Origin: Actinomycetes bacterium
GTDB taxonomy: Bacteria; Actinomycetota; Actinomycetes; S36-B12; UBA5976
Length of the DNA: 37,857 nucleotides
Assembly (NCBI GenBank): GCA_021814565.1
Contig: JAKAIC010000009.1
Span: forward strand, 1 to 37,857
Reading direction: 5' to 3'
Numbering within the stretch: the first letter of the stretch is position 1; every line of letters starts with the position of its first letter. Shown here in pieces: positions 8,783 through 17,335 of the stretch. The notes below the pieces were generated by a model. The model was not told the origin of the DNA and searched no databases. It saw nothing but the letters and a program-made list of their open reading frames with translations. Both the position numbers and the translations under genes were made by a program.

Positions 8783-9807
8783 CGCACACCCCCATGCGCT
8801 GCGCGCAGTTGTTCAGGCGTGAGATGGCAGCGACCCAGATGGCCGGGTTCCACCTCCACCAAGTCCGGCATCTGCGTGGCGCAGCGACCGTCTCCGACAA
8901 GTTGCTTGAGATGGCAGCGCGGCTCAAAAGAACAGCCCGGCGGCATGGCGATTAGCGACGGTGGTTGACCGGGAATCGCATGCAGTCGAGTGGTGGCTCC
9001 AGCCTTGTCCACGCGAGGGATGGACTCCAGCAGACCCATCGTGTACGGCATCATGGGCTGGTAGAAGACATCATCGATGGCGGCCTGCTCAACGATGCGG
9101 CCCGCGTACATGACATTCACTCGATCCGAGAGCTCCGCGACCACACCCAGATCGTGGGTGATGAGGATGAGCGCGGAGTTGAAGTCGCGCTGCAGATCGC
9201 GCAGCAACTGCAGGATCTGCGCCTGCACGGTCACGTCAAGCGCCGTGGTGGGCTCATCGGCAATCAGCAGCGCCGGATTGTTGATGAGAGCCATGGCAAT
9301 CATGGCGCGTTGGCGCATGCCGCCCGAGAACTGGTGCGGGAACTCCTTGGCGCGCTTGTCGGCACCGGGGATGCCCACCATGTCGATCATCTCGACGGCA
9401 CGCTTCCAGGCGTCGGACTTGGAGCCGTGGTGGTGCAGCCGATAGGCCTCAGCCAGCTGATCACCGATCGTGTAGTAGGGGTGCAGGGAGGACATGGGAT
9501 CCTGGAAGATCATGGCCATCTGCTTGCCACGTAGCTTGCGAACCGTCTCATCGTCGGCTGCGATCACGTCAACCGGACCCTCATCAAGATTGAGGATGGC
9601 CTGGCCGGTGATCTTCGCCTGGTGACGGTTGTGCAACCCCATCACGGCGAGGGTGGATACCGACTTTCCGGAACCGGACTCGCCGACAATGGCCAGGGTT
9701 TCGCCACGGGACACCGTGAACGAAATCCCGTTGTTGGCCTTGACCACACCGTCGTGAGTCGGGAAGGACACATGAAGGTCCTTGACTTCGAGGAAAGGTT
9801 GGCTCAT
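8779..9807 (-). CDS. Di/oligopeptide ABC transporter ATP-binding protein (DppD/OppD-like)
   Basis: [50 protein letters not shown]; overlaps the DppF-like start by 4 bp. Confidence 0.96.
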   Translation of the reverse strand: MSQPFLEVKDLHVSFPTHDGVVKANNGISFTVSRGETLAIVGESGSGKSVSTLAVMGLHNRHQAKITGQAILNLDEGPVDVIAADDETVRKLRGKQMAMIFQDPMSSLHPYYTIGDQLAEAYRLHHHGSKSDAWKRAVEMIDMVGIPGADKRAKEFPHQFSGGMRQRAMIAMALINNPALLIADEPTTALDVTVQAQILQLLRDLQRDFNSALILITHDLGVVAELSDRVNVMYAGRIVEQAAIDDVFYQPMMPYTMGLLESIPRVDKAGATTRLHAIPGQPPSLIAMPPGCSFEPRCHLKQLVGDGRCATQMPDLVEVEPGHLGRCHLTPEQLRAAHGGVR

Positions 9808-10805
9808 GCCACACGCACCCGGGGATCGATGAAGGCGTACAGGAGGTCCACGATCAAGTTCATGATGACCACGAACGCGGCAGCAAGCAGGGTTGTCGCA
9901 ACGATGGTGGGCAGGTCGTAGTCACTCAACACGGCGCGCAAGGAGAGCCGACCCAGGCCAGGCAGGTTGAACACCTGCTCGGTGATGATGGCCCCACCAA
10001 GCAGGCCGGCGAAATCGAGACCAGCCATGGTGGTGATGGGCGCCAGTGCGGCCCGCAGGGTGTGCTTGCGGAGGATGGTCTTCTCACGCAGGCCCTTGGC
10101 ACGCGCAGTCCGGATGTAATCCTCGGAAGAGGTCTCGATGACGCTGGAGCGTGTGAGCCGCGTGTAGATGGCCGCATAGGCAAAGGCCAGAGTGATCCAA
10201 GGCCAGATGAAGGTCTTGAGCCAAGCGAATGGATCATCGAAGGGCGAAACCCAGCGTCCCAGATCGAGTGGGCTCACCAGGTTGAACTTGATGACAACGA
10301 ACAGCAGCAGCATGAGGCCGGAGATGAAGGTCGGGAGCGAAGTGCCGACCAGCACGAAGCCGGTTGCCAGGCGGTCGGGCCAGCGGTGCTTGAAGCGAGC
10401 CGCCAGCACACCGAGTGAGACGCCGAGCAGCAGCCACAGGATGAGCGAGCCGACAGCCAGGCTGAGCGTCACCGGGAAGGCGTCCCGGAGCAGGTTGGTC
10501 ACGCACTCGTGGCGCGTGAACGAGTAGCCGAACGAGGGCGCGGGGCAACTGAAGGCGGCGGAGCCAGTGCCGTAGTTGCGGCCGGCGAAGATGCCGTGCG
10601 CGAAGTTCCAGTACTGCTGCCAGAGTGGAATATCAAGACCCAGGCGATGTCGATTGGCCTCGATGATGTACGGCTTGCAGTGCACACCGCAACTGAGGGC
10701 CGCTGGATCCATCGGCAGCACCGAGAAGATGAGGTACACCGACATGCTGACCAGGATGAGGATGATGACCGTATAGACGAGGCGACGGCCGATGTATTTC
10801 AGCAC
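9804..10805 (-). CDS. Di/oligopeptide ABC transporter permease (DppB-like)
   Basis: MLKYIGRRLVYTVIILILVSMSVYLIFSVLPMDPA..., YIRTARAKGLREKTILRKHTLRAALAPITTMAGLDFAGLLGGAIITEQVFNLPGLG; 4-bp overlap with the next gene. Confidence 0.95.
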   Translation of the reverse strand: MLKYIGRRLVYTVIILILVSMSVYLIFSVLPMDPAALSCGVHCKPYIIEANRHRLGLDIPLWQQYWNFAHGIFAGRNYGTGSAAFSCPAPSFGYSFTRHECVTNLLRDAFPVTLSLAVGSLILWLLLGVSLGVLAARFKHRWPDRLATGFVLVGTSLPTFISGLMLLLFVVIKFNLVSPLDLGRWVSPFDDPFAWLKTFIWPWITLAFAYAAIYTRLTRSSVIETSSEDYIRTARAKGLREKTILRKHTLRAALAPITTMAGLDFAGLLGGAIITEQVFNLPGLGRLSLRAVLSDYDLPTIVATTLLAAAFVVIMNLIVDLLYAFIDPRVRVA

Positions 10806-10841
10806 CCTCGATCCTCCGATTCGTCGTTGGGGCGGACAGTC

Positions 10842-10882
10842 GTAATCGTTGGGGGCGGCTGTGAGCCGCCCCCAACGATTAC
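10842..10882. terminator. Long intercistronic hairpin between the peptide SBP and DppB-like genes
   Basis: Perfect 19-bp inverted repeat GTAATCGTTGGGGGCGGCT-GTG-AGCCGCCCCCAACGATTAC; no U-tract. May terminate, attenuate or stabilise mRNA. Confidence 0.8.
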
Positions 10883-10904
10883 CGGGACTTGCAGTCTTGC
10901 TTGG

Positions 10905-12647
10905 TTACTTCAGGTACATCGTCGGGAAGAGGAAGGTGCCCTGCGGCCCCCACCACTTCACGCCGCCAACGCCGGACCCGAACGCGTCAGCCGCCTTCGA
11001 GAACATGACGCCCAGGATCCAGTACTGATCCATCGCGTACTGCGCAGCCTTGTGCCAGAGCACGGACTGCTTGGCGCGGTTGGTCTCGCCCATGGCCTGA
11101 TTGACGATCTTGACGAAAGCCGGGTAGGCCGGGTCATTCCAGTTCTGGCTCAGGTCGAAACCACCGTTCTTCACGAACAGCGGCGGGATGACCGTCGATG
11201 CATTCGCCCAGTCTGCGCCCCAACCGGACCGTGACATGTCACCCTGCTTGGAGGTGTTCATGATGGTCGAGTAGTACTGACCGGACGGGATGAAGTTGTA
11301 CGTCACGACGATGCCGGCGGCCTTCATGGCTGCCGAGATGCTCGGCGTCCATGCCTTGTAGGTCGGGGTGTTCGGCAGGTCGATGCTGACGCCCGTGTTC
11401 GTGAGCTTGTTGTACGCGGAGGGGCACTGCGTCTTGGCTTGCTCGAGCAGCGTCTTCACGTACGCCGGGTTGCCGGTGGCCTTCCAGTTCGGGTCGTGGA
11501 TGTTGCCCGTGGTGGGGGCGTAGTCCGGACCCAGGTTGGGCTTGATGGCATTGTCACCGGGGACGCCGTAGTACTTGGTGCCGCCGTTGGCATCGATGAT
11601 CGCCTGGGTGTTCCACGCGAAGAACAGCGCCTTGCGGGCGGCCAAGCAGTTCATGGACGCAGCGTTGACTGCCATGTACCGGGTGTACGGATCCAGAACG
11701 AGCAGGCCGCGCCTGGCGGTTGACGGGTTCTGGAAGTAGGCCGGCACATCCTGCGGGAGCAGGCCGTCGAAGGAGACCGCGTTGGGGATGGAGTCGGTCT
11801 TCATCATCTGGTCGATGACGTCGGGCTGGATACCGAAACGAACCTCGATCGAATCCGGGTAGGGGGTACGGATCTTGTCCGACTTGCGGTTCCACTTGGG
11901 GTTGCGAACCAGCGTCAGCGAATCACCGATCTTGTACTGCTGGATCTTGTAGGGGCCCGTGGAAAGCGGCGCGAGGTCGTACTTCTCGCCGGTGTCCTTG
12001 GACTTCTTGACCGGAGACATGGCCGGGTAGGTCGCGAAGAAGTTGAAGTCGGCAACCGACTTGTTCAGCCTGATCGTGATGGTCTGGCCCTTGCAGGACA
12101 CGGCCTTGTCGTACAGCTTCGCCTGTGCAGGGGTGGCCTTGTAGGGACCCGGGTACTTCGAGGAACCATCGGAGTTCTGCGGGATCGCGAAGTACTGGAT
12201 GCCGTAGGTCGGACCATCGGGGAGCACATCCTGCGCGAATTCACGGGAGATGCCGTACTTCAGGTCGGCACACGTGATCTTGGAGCCATCCTGCCAGGTG
12301 ACGCCCGGACGAAGTGTCCAGGTCCAGGTCTTGGCCTTGTTGCTCGGCACACCAGTGTTGGTGGCCAGGTCAGGTGTCAGGGTGTAGCCGGCTGCGCCAG
12401 CCGAGTACTTGTATGCAACCAGCGTGCGGAACAGGTACGTATTCAGGAACGCGATGTCGCGGCCCGTGTACACGCGCGTGGGATCGATGTGATCCAGCTG
12501 CTGCTGTTGGGTGACGAAGATGAGCGTGCCGCCACTCTTGCTCGCCGCGCTCACCGCGGTGGTCGACACGGCCATCATGGTGCCGGCAAGCAGGGTGCTT
12601 GCAGCGACGCCAGCGATCACGCGGCGGCCCTTTCGGGTTACGGACAT
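10905..12647 (-). CDS. ABC transporter substrate-binding protein, family 5 (peptide-type)
   Basis: Signal peptide MSVTRKGRRVIAGVAASTLLAGTMMAVSTTAVSAASKSGG; WTWTLRPGVTWQDGSKITCADLKYGISRE and DLAPLSTGPYKIQQYKIGDSLTLVRNPKW are SBP_bac_5 features. GGAGG Shine-Dalgarno before the ATG at 12647. Confidence 0.93.
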   Translation of the reverse strand: MSVTRKGRRVIAGVAASTLLAGTMMAVSTTAVSAASKSGGTLIFVTQQQQLDHIDPTRVYTGRDIAFLNTYLFRTLVAYKYSAGAAGYTLTPDLATNTGVPSNKAKTWTWTLRPGVTWQDGSKITCADLKYGISREFAQDVLPDGPTYGIQYFAIPQNSDGSSKYPGPYKATPAQAKLYDKAVSCKGQTITIRLNKSVADFNFFATYPAMSPVKKSKDTGEKYDLAPLSTGPYKIQQYKIGDSLTLVRNPKWNRKSDKIRTPYPDSIEVRFGIQPDVIDQMMKTDSIPNAVSFDGLLPQDVPAYFQNPSTARRGLLVLDPYTRYMAVNAASMNCLAARKALFFAWNTQAIIDANGGTKYYGVPGDNAIKPNLGPDYAPTTGNIHDPNWKATGNPAYVKTLLEQAKTQCPSAYNKLTNTGVSIDLPNTPTYKAWTPSISAAMKAAGIVVTYNFIPSGQYYSTIMNTSKQGDMSRSGWGADWANASTVIPPLFVKNGGFDLSQNWNDPAYPAFVKIVNQAMGETNRAKQSVLWHKAAQYAMDQYWILGVMFSKAADAFGSGVGGVKWWGPQGTFLFPTMYLK

Positions 12648-12870
12648 GAGTCCTCCTTCTAATGTCCTGCCGACAGGCTTCGCCCGTCGGGCCCCACCGA
12701 TTGCCGTGAGCGCCTTTCGGCTCCCGGCGCCCCCGGTCGGAGGGGCTCCCCGCATTGCTGCGGAAACTTGTGTACTGATCGTCGCAGTCGCGATTCTGCG
12801 GCTACTGCCAATCGTCTGTGATCCTCTCCCCAGATTGGTTTCGGATCGGTTTCAGTTGTGTCGCGAACTG

Positions 12871-13836
12871 CTAACGGTCCGCCTTCGGATCGAGTGCGTC
12901 CCGAACCGCGTCGCCAAGGACGTTGAGTGCGAGCACGATCACGATGAGCATGGCGGCCGGAATCAGCAGGTAACTGGGATCCTGCTGCCAGTAGTTGATG
13001 CTGTCCGAGAGCACGATGCCCCAGGTGGTTGCCGGCGGCTGCACACCGACACCGAGGAACGAATACACAGCCTCGGCAGAAAGGTAGACAGGCAGCGTGA
13101 GGCTGAGGAAGACGATGACCGGTGAGAGCAGGTTCGGCATCAACTCACGGAAGAGGATGCGACGCGTGCTGGCACCTAGTGACTGCGCTGCCATCACAAA
13201 GTCGCGTTCGCGCAACGAGAGCACCTGGCTGCGGATGATGCGGGCGAAACCCGGCCATCCGAAGAGCACGAAGAAGATGATGAGCACAACGATGCGTGCA
13301 GTGTTGCCAGTCCCGAGATGCAGGGCCTCCACGCGCTGCGTGAGCGGCAGCGCCAGAGCCACGATCATGAAGGTGGTGGGGAAGGCGAGCAGGAAGTCGA
13401 TGACTCGACCCACGGTGGCGTCAACCCAACCGCGGTAGAAGCCGACGAGCGTGCCCATGAACAGGCCGAAGCCGATGGTGGCCACACTGGCGACGATGGC
13501 CAGCGTGAACGAGATTCGGCTTCCGTACAAAAGCATCGCGAACACGTCACGACCGGCCTGCGGCTCGATGCCCAAGGGGTGGGCCCAGCTGATGGCGCTG
13601 CCACCCTTGGGCATGCCGTAGGAGTTCAACTGATCCGCATACGGGGTCTCGGGATCAAGATGCCACAGCCGCGTGATGAGCGGTGCAGCGAACGCCGTGA
13701 CAACGAAGAACAGGGACACCAGCCCTGCGACGATGCCCGCCTTGTTGCGCTTGAACCGAACCCATGCCAACTGGTTCGGCGTCCGTGAGACCAGTTCCTG
13801 AACAGAGGCCTCTGTTTCGGCCGCAGCGACAGGCAC
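12871..13836 (-). CDS. Di/oligopeptide ABC transporter permease (DppC-like)
   Basis: ELVSRTPNQLAWVRFKRNKAGIVAGLVSLFFVVTAFAAPLI..., HPLGIEPQAGRDVFAMLLYGSRISFTLAIVA, FVMAAQSLGASTRRILFRELMPNLLSPVIV. GTG start. Confidence 0.94.
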   Translation of the reverse strand: MPVAAAETEASVQELVSRTPNQLAWVRFKRNKAGIVAGLVSLFFVVTAFAAPLITRLWHLDPETPYADQLNSYGMPKGGSAISWAHPLGIEPQAGRDVFAMLLYGSRISFTLAIVASVATIGFGLFMGTLVGFYRGWVDATVGRVIDFLLAFPTTFMIVALALPLTQRVEALHLGTGNTARIVVLIIFFVLFGWPGFARIIRSQVLSLRERDFVMAAQSLGASTRRILFRELMPNLLSPVIVFLSLTLPVYLSAEAVYSFLGVGVQPPATTWGIVLSDSINYWQQDPSYLLIPAAMLIVIVLALNVLGDAVRDALDPKADR

Positions 13837-13862
13837 ACTCGCTCCTTGACGTCATCATCGAG

Positions 13863-13878
13863 TCGGACATATGTCCGA
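13863..13878. promoter_or_regulatory. Candidate operator palindrome upstream of the peptide ABC operon
   Basis: Perfect 16-bp palindrome TCGGACATATGTCCGA just downstream of a candidate minus-strand promoter (TTGTGC-17 bp-TAAGTT). Confidence 0.55.
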
Positions 13879-14032
13879 TTTGGGTATGAACTTATGCCTG
13901 TTTGCGTTTGCGCACAATTCAACTGCCGTCCAACTCGCCCATCGTTACGGAGACGTTGCCCGCCTATACGTTCGTCGAACACGAATGCCCACTAGGCGAC
14001 GCGGTGAGGGGCCAAAATACCTTCGGGATCCC

Positions 14033-15418
14033 CTAGATGCGGATACGTTCGCCCGCTTTGGGCACCACCGCCATGGTGTCCAGCTCCTGCGCCACGCGCT
14101 TGGCGAACACCTGCGATGAGCCGAGTTCACCGTGTACGACGAACACATTCGCCGGTACCACGCCCGCCGACCGCAGCCAGGCCAATAACTCATCGGCGTC
14201 ACCGTGCACCGAGAACACCGGCACGTCGACCACCTCCGCACGGACCTTGACGTACTGGCCATGGATCTTGAGTTGCGCGGCGCCCTCCTGAAGGGCGCGT
14301 CCGTGTGTTCCGAAGGCCTGGAAGCCCACGAGGATGACGCAGTTGCGGGCATCCGGCAGCAGCGCCTTGAGGTGATGCACGACCCGTCCGCCCGCCGCCA
14401 TGCCGGACGCGGAGATGATGATCTTGGGGCCGCCGCGGTCGAGCGCCATGGACTCCTGCGGTGTGCGTGCCTGCTCGAGGTGGGCCAGATCCATGATGGA
14501 GGAGCCCTGCGCGAGAACCTCGGACCGGAACTCCGGCGCCCTGGCATCGATGGCCGCGCGATACACGGCGAGCGTGGCCAAGGCCATGGGGCTGTCGACA
14601 CAGACCCTGGCAGGGGGGATGCGCTGCTGATCCTCGAGGTCCTTTATGGCCTTCAGCAAGACCTCGGTGCGGTCCACGGCGAATGCGGGGATGACGACGG
14701 TGCCGCCACGCCTGATGGTGCGGGTGATGGCGGACGCCAGCAGCTCCATGCCCTCCGACAGGTCCTGGTGCACACGATCGCCATAGGTTGACTCGATGAC
14801 GACAGCGTCAGCATCGGCCGGGGGATGGGGCGCCACCAGCAGAGGGTGCGCTGGCCGCCCCAGATCGCCGCTGAAGACCACCGTGCGCGCCCGGACCCCT
14901 GTTTCGCGCAGGCGCAGCACCGATGAACCGAGGATGTGTCCACTGGGCTCGAACTCAGCGAAGACCCCGGCGAACAGTTCGAAATCCTGGTTGAAGGGCT
15001 TGACCCGGAGTAGTTCGATGGCGCGCTGGGCGTCCGCAGTGTCGTACAGCGGACGAGGATCAGCGTGCCGCGAGAAGCCCTTCTGACGAGCCCACTGTGC
15101 GTCTTCTTCCTGCAGGTGCGCACTGTCACGCAGCACGATCGCCACCAACTGACTGGTCGCGAGGGTGCAGTAGACCGGACCCCGGAAGCCCTCGCGCACC
15201 AGCGCGGGCAGGTACCCGCAGTGGTCGAGATGCGCATGCGTCAGCAGCACGGCATCGATGGATGCAGGGTCTACCGGGAACGGCTCCCAGTTGCGGGCCC
15301 GGTCATCGCTGTCTCCCTGGAAGAGTCCGCAATCCACGAGCAGGCGCTGCTCGCCGAACTCGACCAGTGTCTTGGATCCGGTGACCGTGCCGGCGCCGCC
15401 GATGAAGGTGAGGAACAT
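14033..15418 (-). CDS. MBL-fold/beta-CASP RNA-metabolising nuclease
   Basis: MFLTFIGGAGTVTGSKTLVEFGEQRLLVDCGLFQG...LTHAHLDHCGYLPALVREGFRGPVYCT (HxHxDH), FSGDLGRP, ESTYGDR, ISASGMAAGGRVVHHLK, VHGDADELLAWLR, VHGELGSSQ. Confidence 0.93.
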   Translation of the reverse strand: MFLTFIGGAGTVTGSKTLVEFGEQRLLVDCGLFQGDSDDRARNWEPFPVDPASIDAVLLTHAHLDHCGYLPALVREGFRGPVYCTLATSQLVAIVLRDSAHLQEEDAQWARQKGFSRHADPRPLYDTADAQRAIELLRVKPFNQDFELFAGVFAEFEPSGHILGSSVLRLRETGVRARTVVFSGDLGRPAHPLLVAPHPPADADAVVIESTYGDRVHQDLSEGMELLASAITRTIRRGGTVVIPAFAVDRTEVLLKAIKDLEDQQRIPPARVCVDSPMALATLAVYRAAIDARAPEFRSEVLAQGSSIMDLAHLEQARTPQESMALDRGGPKIIISASGMAAGGRVVHHLKALLPDARNCVILVGFQAFGTHGRALQEGAAQLKIHGQYVKVRAEVVDVPVFSVHGDADELLAWLRSAGVVPANVFVVHGELGSSQVFAKRVAQELDTMAVVPKAGERIRI

Positions 15419-15480
15419 GCTGCCTTTGTAGCACCGTCCACAGCCTTCATGTCAGGGCTGTTGTTGAGGATTCCCGTCCT

Positions 15481-16551
15481 CTATGGGCGCGTGGCGCGCC
15501 ACTCCGCCGCCACTTCCAGGAAGCGGGTGTCAGCGGGTGCGTCGCCGACGGTGATGCGGACGCCATCGTCACCGTAGGGGCGCACGGCCAGGCCACGCTC
15601 ATCGCAGAACGCAGCGAAGCGCTGCGAGTCGCTCCCCAGGCGCAGCCACACGAAGTTGGCCTGGCTGTCGGGCAGCGACCAGCCTTGCTGACGCAGCGCC
15701 TGTGTCACCTCAGCACGGGCGCGGATGATGTGGACTACTCGCTCCTGCAACTCGTCCTCGACGGCAAGCGCCGCGAGCGCGGCCTCCTGGGCGATGGAAC
15801 TGACGCCGAAGGGCACCGCGCAGGAACGCAGCGCCTGTGCCAGTTCGTCATGCGCGATCGCATATCCCACGCGCAGCCCCGCCAACCCGTAAGCCTTGGA
15901 GAAGGTACGCAACAAGGCCACGTTCCCATGGCGGCGGAAGAGTTCCAGCCCATCGGGCATATTGGGGTCGTCAGCGAATTCCACGTAGGCCTCGTCAATG
16001 ACGATGGTGACGTCATCTGGCACGCGCTTGATGAAGGCGTCCAGTTCGGTCGCCCTGGCACCGACGCCGGTGGGGTTGTTGGGCTGGCAGATCAGCACCA
16101 TGCGCGTGCGCGCTGTGATGGCTGCGGCCATGGCCTCGAGGTCATGCGACTCATCGGGGCGAAGCGCCACCCGCACGGACACGGCACCGTTGACAGCGGC
16201 ACAGATGGGGTAGGCCTCGAAGGAACGCCAGGCGAAGACCACTTCATCACCCTGATCGCAGGTGGCCTGCACGAACTGTTGCAGGAGACCCACGGAACCG
16301 GTGCCGGTGGCGAGGTTGCTGCTCGCGACCCCGAAGCGCCGCGCGAGCGCATGGTGCAGGGCGGAAGCGGCCATGTCGGGGTAACGATTCATGGTGCGCA
16401 GCGCGCGCTCGGCAGCCTCGATTATCTGCGGCAGAGGTGCATAGGGGTTCTCGTTGCTGGAGACCTTGTAGGTGGTGAGTCCTTGGTGCGGTGCCGGCGG
16501 ACGGCCGGGAACGTAGGCCGGCAATCCGGCCAGTGATGATCGCAGTTTCAT
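15481..16551 (-). CDS. Histidinol-phosphate/aromatic aminotransferase (HisC-like, class I/II PLP)
   Basis: KVSSNENPYAPLPQIIEA, ICQPNNPTGVGA, VIDEAYVEFADD, RTFSKAYGLAGLRVGYAIA; GGAGG Shine-Dalgarno. Confidence 0.9.
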   Translation of the reverse strand: MKLRSSLAGLPAYVPGRPPAPHQGLTTYKVSSNENPYAPLPQIIEAAERALRTMNRYPDMAASALHHALARRFGVASSNLATGTGSVGLLQQFVQATCDQGDEVVFAWRSFEAYPICAAVNGAVSVRVALRPDESHDLEAMAAAITARTRMVLICQPNNPTGVGARATELDAFIKRVPDDVTIVIDEAYVEFADDPNMPDGLELFRRHGNVALLRTFSKAYGLAGLRVGYAIAHDELAQALRSCAVPFGVSSIAQEAALAALAVEDELQERVVHIIRARAEVTQALRQQGWSLPDSQANFVWLRLGSDSQRFAAFCDERGLAVRPYGDDGVRITVGDAPADTRFLEVAAEWRATRP

Positions 16552-16652
16552 GAAGCCTCCGCATTGCCGCTGGGCGGAAGGCTATCTGCGTTGCCCAGTC
16601 CAGTCGTTCGCCGCCATCGAGGTGCCCCAAGCCCTCCATGGCGCGACAAGCG

Positions 16653-16683
16653 GAGAGCCCACCGCACTGGGCGATGGGCTCTC
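16653..16683. terminator. Hairpin downstream of the FMN-binding protein gene
   Basis: 9-bp inverted repeat GAGAGCCCA-N13-TGGGCTCTC after the stop at 16699 in the minus-strand direction. Confidence 0.6.
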
Positions 16684-16698
16684 GGGGGGAAGCCGGAT

Positions 16699-17169
16699 TC
16701 AGATCTTGGCAATGGCGGAGGCCACCGACTGCAGGAAGCCACCGGAGATGAAGGAGGCACCACTGACGATGTTCACATTGGCGCTCTGTGCCTGCAGGAC
16801 TTCCTGCGTGAGCGTGGGCACCGCATAGTCCGCGAACTGCTGGTTGCTCCCACCGGGCACCTGCAGCACCCGGACGTCGGTGATGGTCCTGCCCTTGACG
16901 GTGAGCGCCACCTGCACCGTGCCGTAGCGTTCCTGCACCGCGGCCCCCGTGATGGTGCGGGTGGCGTTGGGGGCCGTGCCGCCGTTGACCGGGGCCTGCT
17001 TGCTGCTGGCTGCGGATGCAGCAGCGCTCGTCGTCTTGGTGGTCACCGCAACGGGGGATGCCGAGATGATGGTCGGTGCGGCGAGAGTCTGGGCGATGGG
17101 GTTCACCGCGACTGTTGCCACCAGACCCGCCATGGCACCGCCACTGACCAGGAATGCTCGCTTCTTCAT
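16699..17169 (-). CDS. Secreted FMN-binding domain protein
   Basis: MKKRAFLVSGGAMAGLVATVAVNPIAQTLAAP signal/anchor; YGTVQVALTVKGRTITDVRVLQVPGGSNQQFADYAVPTLTQEVLQAQSANVNIVSGASFISGGFLQSVASAI is FMN_bind-like, with an SGAS candidate flavinylation motif. Confidence 0.85.
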   Translation of the reverse strand: MKKRAFLVSGGAMAGLVATVAVNPIAQTLAAPTIISASPVAVTTKTTSAAASAASSKQAPVNGGTAPNATRTITGAAVQERYGTVQVALTVKGRTITDVRVLQVPGGSNQQFADYAVPTLTQEVLQAQSANVNIVSGASFISGGFLQSVASAIAKI

Positions 17170-17287
17170 GTCGCAAGCATGTCGTCGGGGTGCGCCCCTG
17201 TGGGCCGATTCGGCACACCCGCATCCGACGCAGACGCACTGTGCACCGAATCTTCGTCGTCCTTGCACATCCTTGACATTGGAGACG

Positions 17288-17325
17288 CGTGAGGGGTGCC
17301 ATCACGACGGATGGCACCCCTCACG
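17288..17325. terminator. Terminator hairpin downstream of the secreted hydrolase gene
   Basis: Perfect 16-bp inverted repeat CGTGAGGGGTGCCATC-N6-GATGGCACCCCTCACG; no U-tract. Confidence 0.8.
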
Positions 17326-17335
17326 ACCGTGGAGT

